Below the pieces are notes generated by a model. That model searched no databases. It was not told the DNA's origin and saw nothing but the letters and a program-made list of their open reading frames with translations. 64,000 nt of DNA from Streptomyces sp. 130 (lineage in GTDB: Bacteria > Actinomycetota > Actinomycetes > Streptomycetales > Streptomycetaceae). The first letter of the stretch is position 1, and each line of letters starts with the position of its first letter. This document shows, in pieces, positions 51,601-61,683 of this stretch. The stretch is from contig NZ_VJNO01000007.1 of NCBI RefSeq assembly GCF_007096885.1, forward strand, positions 161,074 through 225,073, given 5' to 3'. Position numbers and translations under genes: made by a program.

Positions 51601-54600
51601 GGTGTTCCACGACCCGGTCGAAGGGGAGCCGCTGATGGGCGTAGGCGGCGAGATCGGTGTCGCGTACCCGCCCCAGCAGCTCGGTGAACGCCGGGTCCCC
51701 CGACGTGTCGGTGCGCAGGACCAGCGTGTTGACGAAGAAGCCGACCAGATCGCTCAGCGCCTCGTCGTCGCGCCCGGCCGTCATGGTGGCCAGCGGCAGA
51801 TCGGTGCCGGCCCCGTGCCGGGTGAGGACGGCGGCGAGCGCGGCCTGCAGCACCATGAAGAGCGTCGCCCCGTGGCGCCGGGCCAGCTCCTCCAGCGCCT
51901 CATGGGTGGCGGCGTCGACGGTGAGCGGCGCGTGACCGCCCCGGTGGGTGGCCTCGGCGGGGCGGGGCCGGGCGGCGGGCAGTTCGAGGACGGGCGGCGC
52001 CCCGGCGAGGGTCCGTTCCCAGAAGGCGAGGTGGTCGTCCGCCGCCGGCCCGTCGAGGAGTTCCAGCTGCCAGAGCGTGTAGTCGGCGTACTGGACGGGA
52101 AGCGGCTCCCAGCCCGGTGCGCGGCCCTCGGCGCGGGCCGCGTAGGCGGCACCCAGGTCCGCGAGCAGCGGGCCCGTCGACCAGCCGTCGGCGGCGATGT
52201 GGTGGACGAGCACCACGAGGACCTGGCCGCCGCCGTCGTCCGGGGTGAGCAGGGCGGCCCGCAGCGGGAGTTCCCCGGCGAGGTCGAAGACGTGCCCGGC
52301 CGCCGAGGCGACCGCCGCCCGCAACCGCCCGGCCGGCACGGTACGCACGTCGAGCACGGGCCGGGCGTCCGCCACGATCTCCTGGTACGGCTCCCCGTCG
52401 ACCGAGGGGTAGCGGGTCCGCAGCACCTCGTGGCGCTCCGCCAGATCGGCCAGGGCACGGCCCAGGACACCGGCGTCCAGCGGCTCGGCCGGGCGCAGCA
52501 CCAGCGGGATGTTGTACGAGGCGCCGGGCCCTTCCAGCGCGTCGATGAACCAGAGCCGGCGTTGCGCCCGGGACAGCGGCAGGCGCTCCGGCCGCTCCGC
52601 GCGACGGGCGAGGGCGGGCTCCTCATCCCCGGTGGCCCGGCGCTCCGCGATCCGGCGGGCCAGGGCGGCCGGGGTCGGGGCGATCAGCAGGTCCCGCACA
52701 TGGACGTCGACGCCCAGGCGGGCCCTGATCCGGTTGGCGAGCCGCACCCCGCTCATCGAGTGGCCGCCGATCGTGAAGAACCTCTCGTCCGGGCCGACCT
52801 CGTCCAGCCCCAGGATCGCGGCGAACATCTCCCGCAGGGTGTCCACGTGTTCCGCGTCCGGAGCGCCCGCCGCCCCGGCCGCCTCGGCGTCGGCGGCCTG
52901 CCGGGCGGCGAGGGCCGCGACCCGCTCACGGCGTCCGGCCAGGGCCCGGCGCTCCTCGTGGCCCAGCAGCTCGGCGTCGGCGACGGGCGCCCCGGGCCGC
53001 TCGGCAGCCGTACGCAGGGCGCGCTCCAGGGCGCCCAGGAGGAGGCGGGCGGTCTCCTCGTCCAGGACGTCACACGCGTACTCCAGGCCGAGTTCGAGGC
53101 CGGCGGGCGCGCCGTCGGCGGTGCGGTGCTCCACGCACGCGGCGGTCAGGTCGAACTTGGTGGTCGCGGGGCCCTCCGCCCGGAATCGGCCGGTGAGCGC
53201 GCCGAACGCGAAGGGGGCGTCCTCCGGGGCGGCGGTGCGCAGGGTCAGCATCGTCTGGAAGAGCGGGTGCACCCCGGGCGTGCGCGGCGGGTTCAGGTGT
53301 TCCACCAGCAGGTCGAAGGGGAGGCCCTGGTGCTCGTAGGCGGCGAGGTCCGTGTCGCGTACCCGTTCCAGCAGCGCGGCGAAGGCCGGGTCGCCCGACG
53401 TGTCCGTCGGCAGGACCAGCGTGTTGACGAAGAAGCCGACGAGCACGCCCAGCGCCTCGTCGTCCCGCCCCGCGACCGGCGTCCCCACGGCGACCCGCTC
53501 CCCGCAGCCCGCCGCCCGGAGCGCGAGTGCCAGCGCGGCCTGGACCACCATCAGCATGCTCGCGCCGTGTGCGTCGGCCAGCAGGGCGAGCCGGGTGTGC
53601 GCGTCCGGGCCGAGGCGCGTGGAGACCACACCGCCCCGGTGATCCGGCACGGCCGGCCGCGGCCGGTCCAACGGCAGATCGGTGACGGCGGGCAGCCCGT
53701 CCAGTGCGGCGCGCCAGTGGGCGAGCCCGCGCGCGACGGCGGAGTCCGGGTCGCCGGCCGACCCGAGGACGTCGTGCTGCCAGAGGGTGTAGTCGGCGTA
53801 CTGGACGGGGAGCGGCTCCTGCTCCGGCGCACGCCCCTCGGTACGGGCGGCGTACGCGGCGGCCAGGTCGTTCATCAGCGGTGCCAGCGACCAGCCGTCG
53901 CCCGCCACATGGTGCAGCAGCACCGCCAGCACCGCGGCCGGGCCCCCGTCCCCCTCCGGCACGAACAGCGCCACCCGCAAGGGGAGTTCCCGCGCCAGGT
54001 CGAACGTCTCGGCCACGAAGTCCGCGATGCGCTCCCGCAGCTCACCGGCCGGGCACTCGACCGTGCGGGCCCGCACCGCGGACGCGGCCAGCACATGCTG
54101 GTACGGCTCGTCCTCCGGGGCCAGGAACACGGTCCGCAGCACCTCGTGCCGCTCGGCGAGATCGGTGACGGCCGCGGCCAGCGCCGCCCGGTCGGGCACC
54201 CCGTCCAGTTCCAGCACGATCGGCATGTTGTACGCGCAGGACGGGCCGTCCAGCTGGTCCAGCAGCCACAGCCGGCGCTGCGCGTGCGAGAGCGGCACCC
54301 GGTCGTCGGCGGGCAGCGGCTCCTCGTGGACGACCGGCAGACGCGGGTCCGTGACCCGCAGCGCCTTGCGGTTGATCTTCCCGGAGCTGGTACGGGGCAG
54401 CGCGACGACGATCCCCACGGCGGCGGGCACGGCCGCGGCCGGCATGTGCTCGCGCACCAGGCCGCGCAGCTCCTCGGCGCCCACCCCGCCCTCGGTGACG
54501 ACGAACGCGACGAGCCGCTTGACCCCGTCCGCGTCCTGCTGGGCGACGACGGCGGCCTCCCGGACCTTCGGGTGGGAGGCCAGGACCGAGTCGACGGCGG

Positions 54601-55792
54601 CGGGGTCGATGCGCTGCCCGCCGATCTTCACCTCGTCGTCCAGCCGCCCGTGGTACAGGATCTGGCGGTCCCCGCCGATCGTGACGAGGTCTCCGGTGCG
54701 GTAGGCGCGCTCCCCGCCGAGCTCGGTGAAGCGGCGGGCGTTCAGCTCCGGGTTGTTCAGATAGCCGCGTGACAACCCGCCCCCGAGCAGCCACAGTTCA
54801 CCGCCGACGACGGCGGCCCGGACACCGGGCAGCGGCCGGCCGATCGGCACCGGGCCGTCCCCGTGCCGGGTCAGGTCGGCGACGGTCGCGACCACCGTGG
54901 TCTCCGTGGGGCCGTACGCGTTCAGCAGCCGCACCCGCTCGCCGGACAGCTCCCGCCACTGGGCGACCCGCTCCGGGAGCGCCGCCTCCCCGTAAATGAT
55001 CACCGTGTCCAGGCAGCCGGGCAGGCGCACCGCGCCGCTGCCGAGGACGTGGACCAGCTCGTGCCAGTAGGCGGCCGGCAGGTCGAGCACCGTGACCCCG
55101 TGCCGTGCGCAGCCGGCGAGCAGATCGCGTACGTCCAGCATGTCGTCCGTACGCAGCACCAGCGTCCCGCCCGCCCCGAGGGTCGCGAACACCTCCTGCA
55201 CGCTCGCGTCGAAGTGCAGCGGCGAGAACTGGAGGACGCGGGAGGCGGGCCCGATGCCGTACGCGGGGACGGCGCCCGCGATGAAGTGCGCGAGCGAGTC
55301 GTGGGCGACGACGACCCCGTTCGGGGTGCCCGTGGACCCGGAGGTGTAGATCACGTAGGCCGCCCCGGCCGGTGCGCCCGGACCGGGCAGGACCAGCTCG
55401 CCCGAGGCGGCCACCTCGGCGGGCGAGGGCGCGGCGTCGCCGCAGCTGTCGCGCAGGATGGCCGCGTTCCGTGCGTCGGGGGCCTGGATGTCGAGCGGCA
55501 GATAGGCGGCGCCGGTGCCGAGGACGGCGAGGAGGCCGACGACGGCGTCGATGCCACGAGGCCGGTGGAGGGCGACCAGCCGGCCCGGGCCCGCGCCCTC
55601 GGCGGCGAGCGCGCCCGCCCGCTCCCGCACGGCGGCGGCGAGCTGGGCGTAGGTCAGCCGGGCGGTGTCGTGGACCAGGGCGACCGCGTCGGGGCGGATA
55701 CGCGCCTGGTGGGCGATGAGGTCGAGCACCGGCGGGGCGGGCGAGGGAGAAGGGCCGCCGTCGAGCAGGTCGTCCGTTCCGATGGGGGGCAT
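48689..55792 (-). CDS. Nonribosomal peptide synthetase A-C-T-C-A-T-TE (termination)
   Basis: A 2367-residue NRPS. A1 21-480 ([10 protein letters not shown] at 150-159, Asn replacing the usual Lys; YRTGD 364; GKINRKAL 471). C1 498-935 (HHVAGDG 627-633). T1 982-1050 (Ser1012 in GGHSM). C2 1070-1510 (HHIAADG 1197-1203). A2 1530-2020 ([10 protein letters not shown] 1680-1689). T2 2038-2105 (Ser2069). TE 2125-2360 (Ser2199 in GWSFG, His2330). A1 is followed directly by C1 with no T domain, and T1 has no A in its own module, so A1 probably loads T1. The TE marks the final module. My alignment to GrsA gives pocket residues DAQDIYAVVK for A1 and DAFYWGSFAK for A2; I do not assign substrates. Confidence 0.93.
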   Translation of the reverse strand: MPPIGTDDLLDGGPSPSPAPPVLDLIAHQARIRPDAVALVHDTARLTYAQLAAAVRERAGALAAEGAGPGRLVALHRPRGIDAVVGLLAVLGTGAAYLPLDIQAPDARNAAILRDSCGDAAPSPAEVAASGELVLPGPGAPAGAAYVIYTSGSTGTPNGVVVAHDSLAHFIAGAVPAYGIGPASRVLQFSPLHFDASVQEVFATLGAGGTLVLRTDDMLDVRDLLAGCARHGVTVLDLPAAYWHELVHVLGSGAVRLPGCLDTVIIYGEAALPERVAQWRELSGERVRLLNAYGPTETTVVATVADLTRHGDGPVPIGRPLPGVRAAVVGGELWLLGGGLSRGYLNNPELNARRFTELGGERAYRTGDLVTIGGDRQILYHGRLDDEVKIGGQRIDPAAVDSVLASHPKVREAAVVAQQDADGVKRLVAFVVTEGGVGAEELRGLVREHMPAAAVPAAVGIVVALPRTSSGKINRKALRVTDPRLPVVHEEPLPADDRVPLSHAQRRLWLLDQLDGPSCAYNMPIVLELDGVPDRAALAAAVTDLAERHEVLRTVFLAPEDEPYQHVLAASAVRARTVECPAGELRERIADFVAETFDLARELPLRVALFVPEGDGGPAAVLAVLLHHVAGDGWSLAPLMNDLAAAYAARTEGRAPEQEPLPVQYADYTLWQHDVLGSAGDPDSAVARGLAHWRAALDGLPAVTDLPLDRPRPAVPDHRGGVVSTRLGPDAHTRLALLADAHGASMLMVVQAALALALRAAGCGERVAVGTPVAGRDDEALGVLVGFFVNTLVLPTDTSGDPAFAALLERVRDTDLAAYEHQGLPFDLLVEHLNPPRTPGVHPLFQTMLTLRTAAPEDAPFAFGALTGRFRAEGPATTKFDLTAACVEHRTADGAPAGLELGLEYACDVLDEETARLLLGALERALRTAAERPGAPVADAELLGHEERRALAGRRERVAALAARQAADAEAAGAAGAPDAEHVDTLREMFAAILGLDEVGPDERFFTIGGHSMSGVRLANRIRARLGVDVHVRDLLIAPTPAALARRIAERRATGDEEPALARRAERPERLPLSRAQRRLWFIDALEGPGASYNIPLVLRPAEPLDAGVLGRALADLAERHEVLRTRYPSVDGEPYQEIVADARPVLDVRTVPAGRLRAAVASAAGHVFDLAGELPLRAALLTPDDGGGQVLVVLVHHIAADGWSTGPLLADLGAAYAARAEGRAPGWEPLPVQYADYTLWQLELLDGPAADDHLAFWERTLAGAPPVLELPAARPRPAEATHRGGHAPLTVDAATHEALEELARRHGATLFMVLQAALAAVLTRHGAGTDLPLATMTAGRDDEALSDLVGFFVNTLVLRTDTSGDPAFTELLGRVRDTDLAAYAHQRLPFDRVVEHLNPSRSTAHHPLAQFVVQLHHDYTADRAEGPLPRAEPAPLETLSTKFDLTLSLWERKDEAGRPAGLAGGLEYAADLFDAATAELLAAHVGRLLRAVAADPGVRIGAVDLLTGAERFRLLAEYNDTATVTRDRSAVHEAVARRAARTPQAPALITEAETLGYGELDARADALAARLRAAGVRRGDTVGVLLERGAPLVVTALAVLKCGAAYVPLDPALPGARIALMVQDAGVRLIATDTGRAGAVPEEVRVPVLLADAPAEGPPQADRAPVAVDGDDLMYVMFTSGSTGRPKGVGVTHRNVTELAADRDTTSGGPHRMLVHSATGFDASVFEMWVPLLNGGSLVVMRGDGTDLAETGRAVREHGVTAAYFTVGLFHVMADEALDTLRLLREVWTGGDVASPTAVQRVLTHCPDTVLVHSYGPTETTFASHNQWLTGGRGSLGAAGLHLGRPMDNTRSHVLDAALRPVPPGVPGELYVAGTHVARGYIGRPGLTAERFVPDPFEADGSRMYRTGDRVVWTPEGELRFLGRADGQVKLRGVRIEPGEVEHALAAHPSVGQALAVVREDRPGERELVGYVVPRAGAVVTGADVLALARTALPAHLVPSAVVVLDAVPLTVNGKPDRRALPAPDRPAVEHRAPRNAREEVLCGLFAEILGAPRVGLDDNFFALGGHSLLGVRLVSRVRSVLGIDRTVRDLFRAPTPAGLLDARDPDGTPGAMGVLLPLNTRGTRRPLFCVHPGTGVGWSYAGLARHLGDDQPLYALQARSLSEPGHLPRTVEEMADDYLERIRQVQPWGPYRLLGWSFGGIVAHTMAVRLRAAGQRVELLALMDVHQTGPGSVSVLPEGEREAAPGQDAPPEAVDPVLDGFDAEEIRAVARASETHAALMARHTPEVADTGAVFFTARRPGEPEGALAATWNPYLTGPVENHTVESTHLRMAEEEPLAHIGKVIAEKLSALQENSLRDNETRSYS

Positions 55793-55923
55793 CCTGGGGT
55801 TTCCTCCGTCTGAGGCGCCGAGAGACCGGGGCGAACGGTTCCTCTCGCCTCCGTGCCCTTCACGCTAGAGGCCCCCGGCCGCCCCTCTCGGCAGTCCGCC
55901 CGGCAGCTCGGACCGGCAGAAAC

Positions 55924-55953
55924 GGGGGTACGGAGCTGCCGCTCCGCACCCCC
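55924..55953 (-). terminator. Hairpin between the two NRPS genes
   Basis: GGGGGT and ACCCCC plus CGGAGC and GCTCCG form a 12-pair stem with one internal A/C mismatch and a TGCC loop, 24 bases after the stop of the C-T-C NRPS gene. The next NRPS gene starts about 130 bases on and has its own GGAGGA, so it may have its own promoter in this 184-base gap. Confidence 0.6.
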
Positions 55954-55976
55954 GCCCCCGCCCCCGCCCGGCCGGA

Positions 55977-58900
55977 TCACCCCCTCCGCGCACCCGCCCT
56001 GGTCCGGCGGCGCAGCGCCGGGGCGGCCACCGGGCCGGCGTCCTCCGGCTCGGCCGCGTCGGCCACGGCCCCGGCCAGCCGCCGGGAGAGCGTCGCCGCC
56101 GTGGGGTTGCGGAACACATCGCGCAACGTCAGGTCCTGGCCGAACTCCGCCCGAATCCGGTTCAGCAGACGCACCGCCAGCAGCGAGTGCCCGCCGGACC
56201 TGAAGAAGTTGTCGTCCACGCCGACCTCCCGCCCGCCCAGCACCTCCCGGAAGATCCCGATGAGCCGCCCGTCCGCGTCCCCGCCGGCCGTCGGCGCGGG
56301 CGTCGCGGCTGTCGCGGCGTCCTCGTCGGACAGCTCCACCGGGTCCTCGCCCGGTGCGGGCAGCCAGGCCGTCCGCACCACCCGGGCCGGCGCCAGGTAC
56401 TCGGGCAGCCGCTCGGCGGCCCAGGCGCGCAACGCGCCCTCGGCGGGCGGGGTCCCCGGGGCGCAGGTGACGAAGACCAGCAGCCGCCCGTCGCGGACGA
56501 GGACCCGCGCCCCGGTCACCGCCGGATGACGGGTGAGGACCCCCTCCACCTGACCGGGCTCCACCGGATAGCCGTGCACGCTCTGGACGGCCACCGGCCG
56601 CAGCGCCCCGTCCGGGCCCCGGTACGCCCGCCGCCCGGTGGCCCGCAGCCCGCCGTCCGGCCCCGGCGCGTGCACCTCGCCCGGCACGCGGACCGGGGCC
56701 CGGCGGCCCTGCGCGTCGAGCACCACCTCCGGGCCGCCCGGCGCGGGCCGCCCGCCGCCCAGCGCGGAGAGCGGCGCCCCGGGGTCCGCCGCGCACGCGT
56801 CCAGGGTTTCCGCGAGGCGCCGGACCAGCAGCCGGGCGGTCTCCTCGTCGTAGAGGGCCGTGGCGTATTCGAGGACGCCCAGCAGCCCGGCCCGCTCCCC
56901 GTCCGGGTCCACCGTCTCGGTGAGCGCGAACGTCAGGTCCGACTTGGCGCCCGCGCCCCGGAACGCCACCGGCTCGCCGTCCAGCGCGGACGCGGGGGCG
57001 TCCGCCTCGACCGCCCTCGCCGCGTGCACCTGGAGCATCACCTGCACGAGCGGCGCGTGCGCGGACGAGCGGTGCGGGCTCAGGTGCTCCACGAGCCGGT
57101 CGAACGGCAGGTCCTGGTTGCTGTACGCGCCCAGGCCCGCGTCGCGCACCCGGCGCACCAGCTCCGTGAAGGCCGGGTCGCCCGAGGTGTCCGTACGCAG
57201 CACCAGCGTGTTCACGAAGAACCCGACGAGCGGGTGCAGTGCCTCGTCGCCCCGGCCGGCCACGGTGGTGCCGATGGCCAGGTCCTCGCCGGCCCCGTGC
57301 CGCGTCAGCAGCGCGGCGAGCGCGGCCTGCACCACCATGAAGAGGGTGACGCCGTTCTCCCGGGCGCACCGCAGCAGCGCCCGGTGGGTCTCGGCGCCCA
57401 CCTCGAACCGCGCGAGCGCGCCGCGCCCGTCCGGCTCGGGCCCGCGCGGCCGGTCGGTGGGCAGTGCGAGCAGCGGCGGCATCCCGTCGAGCGCGGCACG
57501 CCAGTACGCCAGCTGCTCGCCGGCCACCCCGTGTTCCCCGTCCAGCAGTTCGTGCTGCCACAAGGTGTAGTCGGCGTACTGGACGGGAAGCGGCTGCCAC
57601 CCGGGCTCCCGGGCCCCGCGCCTGGCCCGGTAGGCCCGGTCCAGGTCGGTGAGCAGGCAGCCGGTGGACCAGCCGTCCCCGGCGATGTGGTGCACCAGCA
57701 GCACCAGCACCTGGCCCCCGTCCGCCTCCTCCAGGAGCCACGCCCGGAACGGGATCTCCGCGGCGAGGTCGAACACGTACCCGGCGGCGGCGTCCACGGC
57801 CGCCCGCAGCTCGTCCGGCCCGCCCGTCCGCACCACGTCGAGCACGGGCTCGGCGTGTGCCAGCACCTCCTGGTAGGGCTCCCCGTCCGCCGACCTGTGC
57901 ACCGTGCGCAGCACCTCGTGCCGTCGTACGACATCCGCGAGCGCGGCGCGGAAAGCGGCAGGCTCGACCGGACGGCGCAGCCGGGTCACCACCGGGATGT
58001 TGTAGGTCGCGCTCGGCCCCTCCAACTGGCCGATGAACCAGAGCCGTTGCTGAGCGGCGGACAGGGGGAGCCGCTTCGGCCGCAGCGCGGCGGGCACCGG
58101 GCGCAGCGGCGGCCGGACCGGCCCGTCGCCCTGCTCGGCGAGCCGGCGCAGCAGCCGGGAGGGCGTCGGAGCCAGGAACACGTCACGGATGGCGGCCTGG
58201 ACGCCGAGCGCCTTGCGGATGCGGTTGGTGAGCTTTCCGGCGAGCATCGAGTGCCCGCCCAGCTTGAAGAAGCTGTCGTCGGGGCCGACTTCCTCCCGGC
58301 CCAGCACCTCCGCGAACAGGCCGCGAAGGATCTCCTCGCGGGGGTCGGCGGCGGGGGCGCGCCGGTGCTCGCCGTCGCGGTCGCCCGGGGTGGCGGCGGT
58401 CCGCTGTTCGGCCCGGGTCAGGGCCTCGTGACGGCGGTCGATCGCCTCGCGGTCCGAGGCGGTGAGCAGGCCGGCGCGGCTGAGGGGTGTGCCGGCCGGC
58501 TGTTCGGCATACGCGGTCAGCGCACGGTGGAACAGGGTGAGGAGCAGCCGCGCCGTCTCCTCGTCGTACAGGTCGGTCGCGTACTGGAGGCCGAGCAGCA
58601 CCCCGGCGGGATCGCCGTCGGGGCCGTACGTCTCGGCACAGTTGAAGCTCAGGTCGAACTTGGCGGTGGCCAGGTCCGCGGCGTCGAGGGTGGCGGACAC
58701 GGCCCCCAGGGTGCGGGTGGTGTCCTGTGCGGTCTGCGTGGTCAGCATGACCTGGAAGAAGGGGTGCAGGCCGAGGGACCGTTCCGGGTCGAGGTCCTCG
58801 ACGAGCAGGTCGAACGGCAGGTCCTCGTGGGCCATGGCGGCCAGGTCCCGTTCGCGGACCCGGCCGAGCAGCGTGCCGAGGTCCGGGTCGTCGGACAGGT

Positions 58901-59792
58901 CGGCGCGCAGGGCGAGCGAGTTGACGAAGAAGCCGACGAGGTCGTGCAGGTCCTCCTCGGGCCGGCCCGCCACGGGCGTCCCCACCACCACGTCCGGTCC
59001 CGCCCCCGCCGCCTGCAGCGCGGCGCACAGGGCGGCCCGGGCGGTCATGAAGAACGTCGCGCGGTGGGCGCGGGCGGTCGCGGCGAGCGCCTTGTGGGCG
59101 GCGGCGGAGAGACGGGCGGTGACCAGCGCCCCTCGGTGGCTCGGCTCGGCGGGGCGGGGGCGGTCGGCGGGCAACCGGGTCGCGGCCGGTGCGCCGTCCA
59201 GTGCCGCACGCCAGTGGGCGAGCTGTTCGTGGGCCAGGCTGTCGGGATCGGCGGGGTCTCCGAGCATGTCCCGCTGCCACAGCGTGTAGTCCGCGTACTG
59301 CACGGGCAGGGGCTCCCACCCGGGCGCGCGGCCCTCGCACCGGGCCGTGTAGGCGCGGTCGAGATCGTTGAGCAGGCAGCCGACGGACCATCCGTCGGTC
59401 GCGATGTGGTGTACGAGCAGGACCAGCACGGCCCTTCCGCCGTGCACCGTGAACAGCCGGGCCCGCAGCGGCAGATCGCACGTCACGTCGAACGGCAGCC
59501 GCACGAAGGCGGTGACCAGGGCGTCCACGTCGTCGCCCGGCCCGCACTCCCGTACCTCCAGGCACACGCCGGGATCGCCGACGACCTCCTGGTACGGCTC
59601 CCCGTCCTCGGCCTTGTAGACCGTACGGAGCACTTCGTGGCGGTCCACCACGTCACGGACCGCCGCCTCCAGGGCCCGCCGGTCGGGCGTGGCCTCCAGA
59701 CGCAGCACGACGGGCGCGTTGTACGCGGCCGACGGACCTTCGAGACGGTTCAGGAACCACAGCCGGCGCTGGGCGTACGAGAGGGGGATCAC
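55977..59792 (-). CDS. Nonribosomal peptide synthetase C-T-C-(degenerate A)-T
   Basis: A 1271-residue NRPS starting at GTG 59792, with GAGGAG nine bases upstream. C1 3-440 (HHIATDG 128-134). T1 487-552 (Ser515 in GGHSM). C2 573-1010 (HHIAGDG 701-707). A remnant of an A domain 1020-1155: only the C-terminal subdomain is recognisable (TGRRAYRGPDG in place of the TGD motif, VHGYPVEPGQVEG in place of the RGxRIEPGEIE motif), and the ATP-binding core and final Lys are gone. T2 1175-1240 (Ser1203). Neither module can activate an amino acid by itself, so both carriers must be loaded in trans. Both C domains keep the HHxxxDG active site. Confidence 0.93.
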   Translation of the reverse strand: MIPLSYAQRRLWFLNRLEGPSAAYNAPVVLRLEATPDRRALEAAVRDVVDRHEVLRTVYKAEDGEPYQEVVGDPGVCLEVRECGPGDDVDALVTAFVRLPFDVTCDLPLRARLFTVHGGRAVLVLLVHHIATDGWSVGCLLNDLDRAYTARCEGRAPGWEPLPVQYADYTLWQRDMLGDPADPDSLAHEQLAHWRAALDGAPAATRLPADRPRPAEPSHRGALVTARLSAAAHKALAATARAHRATFFMTARAALCAALQAAGAGPDVVVGTPVAGRPEEDLHDLVGFFVNSLALRADLSDDPDLGTLLGRVRERDLAAMAHEDLPFDLLVEDLDPERSLGLHPFFQVMLTTQTAQDTTRTLGAVSATLDAADLATAKFDLSFNCAETYGPDGDPAGVLLGLQYATDLYDEETARLLLTLFHRALTAYAEQPAGTPLSRAGLLTASDREAIDRRHEALTRAEQRTAATPGDRDGEHRRAPAADPREEILRGLFAEVLGREEVGPDDSFFKLGGHSMLAGKLTNRIRKALGVQAAIRDVFLAPTPSRLLRRLAEQGDGPVRPPLRPVPAALRPKRLPLSAAQQRLWFIGQLEGPSATYNIPVVTRLRRPVEPAAFRAALADVVRRHEVLRTVHRSADGEPYQEVLAHAEPVLDVVRTGGPDELRAAVDAAAGYVFDLAAEIPFRAWLLEEADGGQVLVLLVHHIAGDGWSTGCLLTDLDRAYRARRGAREPGWQPLPVQYADYTLWQHELLDGEHGVAGEQLAYWRAALDGMPPLLALPTDRPRGPEPDGRGALARFEVGAETHRALLRCARENGVTLFMVVQAALAALLTRHGAGEDLAIGTTVAGRGDEALHPLVGFFVNTLVLRTDTSGDPAFTELVRRVRDAGLGAYSNQDLPFDRLVEHLSPHRSSAHAPLVQVMLQVHAARAVEADAPASALDGEPVAFRGAGAKSDLTFALTETVDPDGERAGLLGVLEYATALYDEETARLLVRRLAETLDACAADPGAPLSALGGGRPAPGGPEVVLDAQGRRAPVRVPGEVHAPGPDGGLRATGRRAYRGPDGALRPVAVQSVHGYPVEPGQVEGVLTRHPAVTGARVLVRDGRLLVFVTCAPGTPPAEGALRAWAAERLPEYLAPARVVRTAWLPAPGEDPVELSDEDAATAATPAPTAGGDADGRLIGIFREVLGGREVGVDDNFFRSGGHSLLAVRLLNRIRAEFGQDLTLRDVFRNPTAATLSRRLAGAVADAAEPEDAGPVAAPALRRRTRAGARRG

Positions 59793-59854
59793 GGTTGCTG
59801 CTCCTCGGGGACGACGGGGGCGGACGGGAGGAAGGGCCGGTGCGGAGGCGGCGG

Positions 59855-61675
59855 TCAGCCATCCTTGGCAGCCGTCAGCCCCTCGATGTGGGCGGCGAGG
59901 TCACGCAGCCTGGGGTGGGCGTAGACCGCCTTCACGGGCAGTGCGACGGAGAGTTCGGCACGTACCCGGGAGACCAGCTTGATGGCGAGCAGTGAATGGC
60001 CCCCCAGCTTGAAGAAGTTGTCGTCCGGGCCGATCGACGCGGCACCCAGGACCTGCGCCCACACCCGGGCGATCAGCTCCTCGGCCCGCCCGTTCAGCCC
60101 GGTCTCCCGCACGGGCGCCGCTTCGGCCGCCTCGATCCGGGCCGGCAGCGCGGACCGGTCCAGCTTGCCGCTGGGCGTCGTCGCGAACCGGTCGACCGCG
60201 ACGAACACGGACGGGGTCATGTACGACGGCAGCGCCCGTGCCACGGCGTCACGCAGCGCGTCGGAGTCCCCGCCCCGGTGATAGGCGATCAGGCACGGTG
60301 TGCCCCCGGCGTCCTCGCCCAGGACCACCGCCGCCTCGGTGGCGCCGGCCCGGCTCAGAGTCACCTCGATCTCCTGCACCTCGATGCGGTGGCCGCGCAG
60401 CTTCACCTGTCCGTCGAGCCGGCCGAGGTGGACGAGGCGCCCGTCCGGCAGCAGCCGGCAGCGGTCCCCGGTGCGGTACATCCGGCTGCCCGGCGCGCCG
60501 AACGGGTCGGCGACGAAGCGCTGGGCGGTCAGCTGGGGGCTGCGCCGGTAGCCGCGAGCGATCCGGGGCCCGGCGAGGTACAGCTCACCGGCCTCGCCCG
60601 GCCCGACCGGCGCCAGGTGCGTGTCGAGCAGCCGCATCCGCAGCCCGGGGAGCACGGCACCGATGTGGGGCTCGCCCGGCTCCTCGATCCAGCCGGCCGT
60701 CGCGTCGACCGTGCACTCGGTGGGCCCGTACACGTTCACCGCGCGCAGCACGCCCGACCGGTGGGCCCCGGCCAGCCGGTCCCAGAGTGCCGGGCCGATC
60801 GCCTCGCCGCCGATGAGCAGGGTCAGCGGGCGCGGACCGCCGTCACGCGTGAGGAGGTCCAGGAGCGGTTCGGCGTGTGACGGGGTGATGTCGAGATCGG
60901 TGAGCCTCTGCGCGTCGATGAAGGCCGCCAGCAGGGCCGGGTCGCGGCGGGTCTCCTCGTCCGTCATCACCAGCGTGTCCCCGCGCGACAGCCGCACCCA
61001 CTGCTGCACCGACGCGTCGAACGACGGCGACGCGTTCCACCCGACGCGCCGCATCTCACCGCTCGCCGCACCCTCGTCCTCCAGCTCCCGCAGCAGCAGC
61101 GAGGCCGAACCGCGCGCGATCTCCACGCCCTTGGGCCGCCCCGTGGACCCGGAGGTGTAGATGACGTACGCGAGTGCCCCCGGCCCCACCTTCACCGGCG
61201 CGAACGCCCCGCCCGGGAGCGCGGTCAGTTCGCCGACCGTGACCGCCCGGGGGCCGGGCAGCGCGGGGGCGGTGCCGTCGGTGACGACCAGGCCGGCCCC
61301 GGAGTCCTCGAGGAGCAGCCGCCGCCGCTCCTCGGGGAGCGCCGGGTCGACGGGCAGGTAGGCGGCGCCCGCCGTGAGGGTGCCGATGATCGCGGTGACC
61401 AGGTCGGCCCCGCGCGGCAGGCAGAGCGCGATGACGGTCTCAGGGCCGGCACCCAGCCGGGCGATGCCGGCCGCGAACGAGGCGGCGCGGTCCCGCAGCT
61501 GCTGGAACGTCATCTCCCGGCCCCCGGCCACCACGGCGGTGCGGGCACCGGGCACGGTCGCGAGCCGGGACATCAGGTCGGCCGCGCCGGTCCCGGCGGC
61601 GGCGCACATCTCGCAGGGGCAGTCGGCGGGGTGGGCGGCCGGGGCGGTCGCACGCTCGGGGAGTACGGCGGTCAT
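59855..61675 (-). CDS. Stand-alone NRPS adenylation-thiolation (A-T) protein
   Basis: A 606-residue A-T didomain. An N-terminal stretch carries three close Cys (Cys19, Cys21, Cys24 in DCPCEMC). The A domain occupies about 35-515 ([10 protein letters not shown] 174-183, VYGPTE 315-320, YRTGD 400-404, GKLDR 503-507) and the T domain about 530-600 (Ser561 in GGHSL). Aligning with GrsA gives pocket residues D220, A221, Q224, D262, L287, G289, V315, V323, D324 and K504, i.e. DAQDLGVVDK. This is the code I recall for glutamine (DAKDLGVVDK being glutamate). It lacks a C domain, so it either starts the chain or feeds its amino acid to other modules, perhaps after hydroxylation by the adjacent oxygenase. 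Confidence 0.93.
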   Translation of the reverse strand: MTAVLPERATAPAAHPADCPCEMCAAAGTGAADLMSRLATVPGARTAVVAGGREMTFQQLRDRAASFAAGIARLGAGPETVIALCLPRGADLVTAIIGTLTAGAAYLPVDPALPEERRRLLLEDSGAGLVVTDGTAPALPGPRAVTVGELTALPGGAFAPVKVGPGALAYVIYTSGSTGRPKGVEIARGSASLLLRELEDEGAASGEMRRVGWNASPSFDASVQQWVRLSRGDTLVMTDEETRRDPALLAAFIDAQRLTDLDITPSHAEPLLDLLTRDGGPRPLTLLIGGEAIGPALWDRLAGAHRSGVLRAVNVYGPTECTVDATAGWIEEPGEPHIGAVLPGLRMRLLDTHLAPVGPGEAGELYLAGPRIARGYRRSPQLTAQRFVADPFGAPGSRMYRTGDRCRLLPDGRLVHLGRLDGQVKLRGHRIEVQEIEVTLSRAGATEAAVVLGEDAGGTPCLIAYHRGGDSDALRDAVARALPSYMTPSVFVAVDRFATTPSGKLDRSALPARIEAAEAAPVRETGLNGRAEELIARVWAQVLGAASIGPDDNFFKLGGHSLLAIKLVSRVRAELSVALPVKAVYAHPRLRDLAAHIEGLTAAKDG

Positions 61676-61683
61676 GGCGGGGC

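Noticed and set aside
48770..54772. A 2000-codon open frame on the + strand opposite the NRPS gene
   Set aside because: It is a by-product of the strong codon bias of GC-rich DNA. Its translation is low-complexity (Arg/Gly/Val/Gln) with no domain, while the minus strand shows continuous NRPS motifs.
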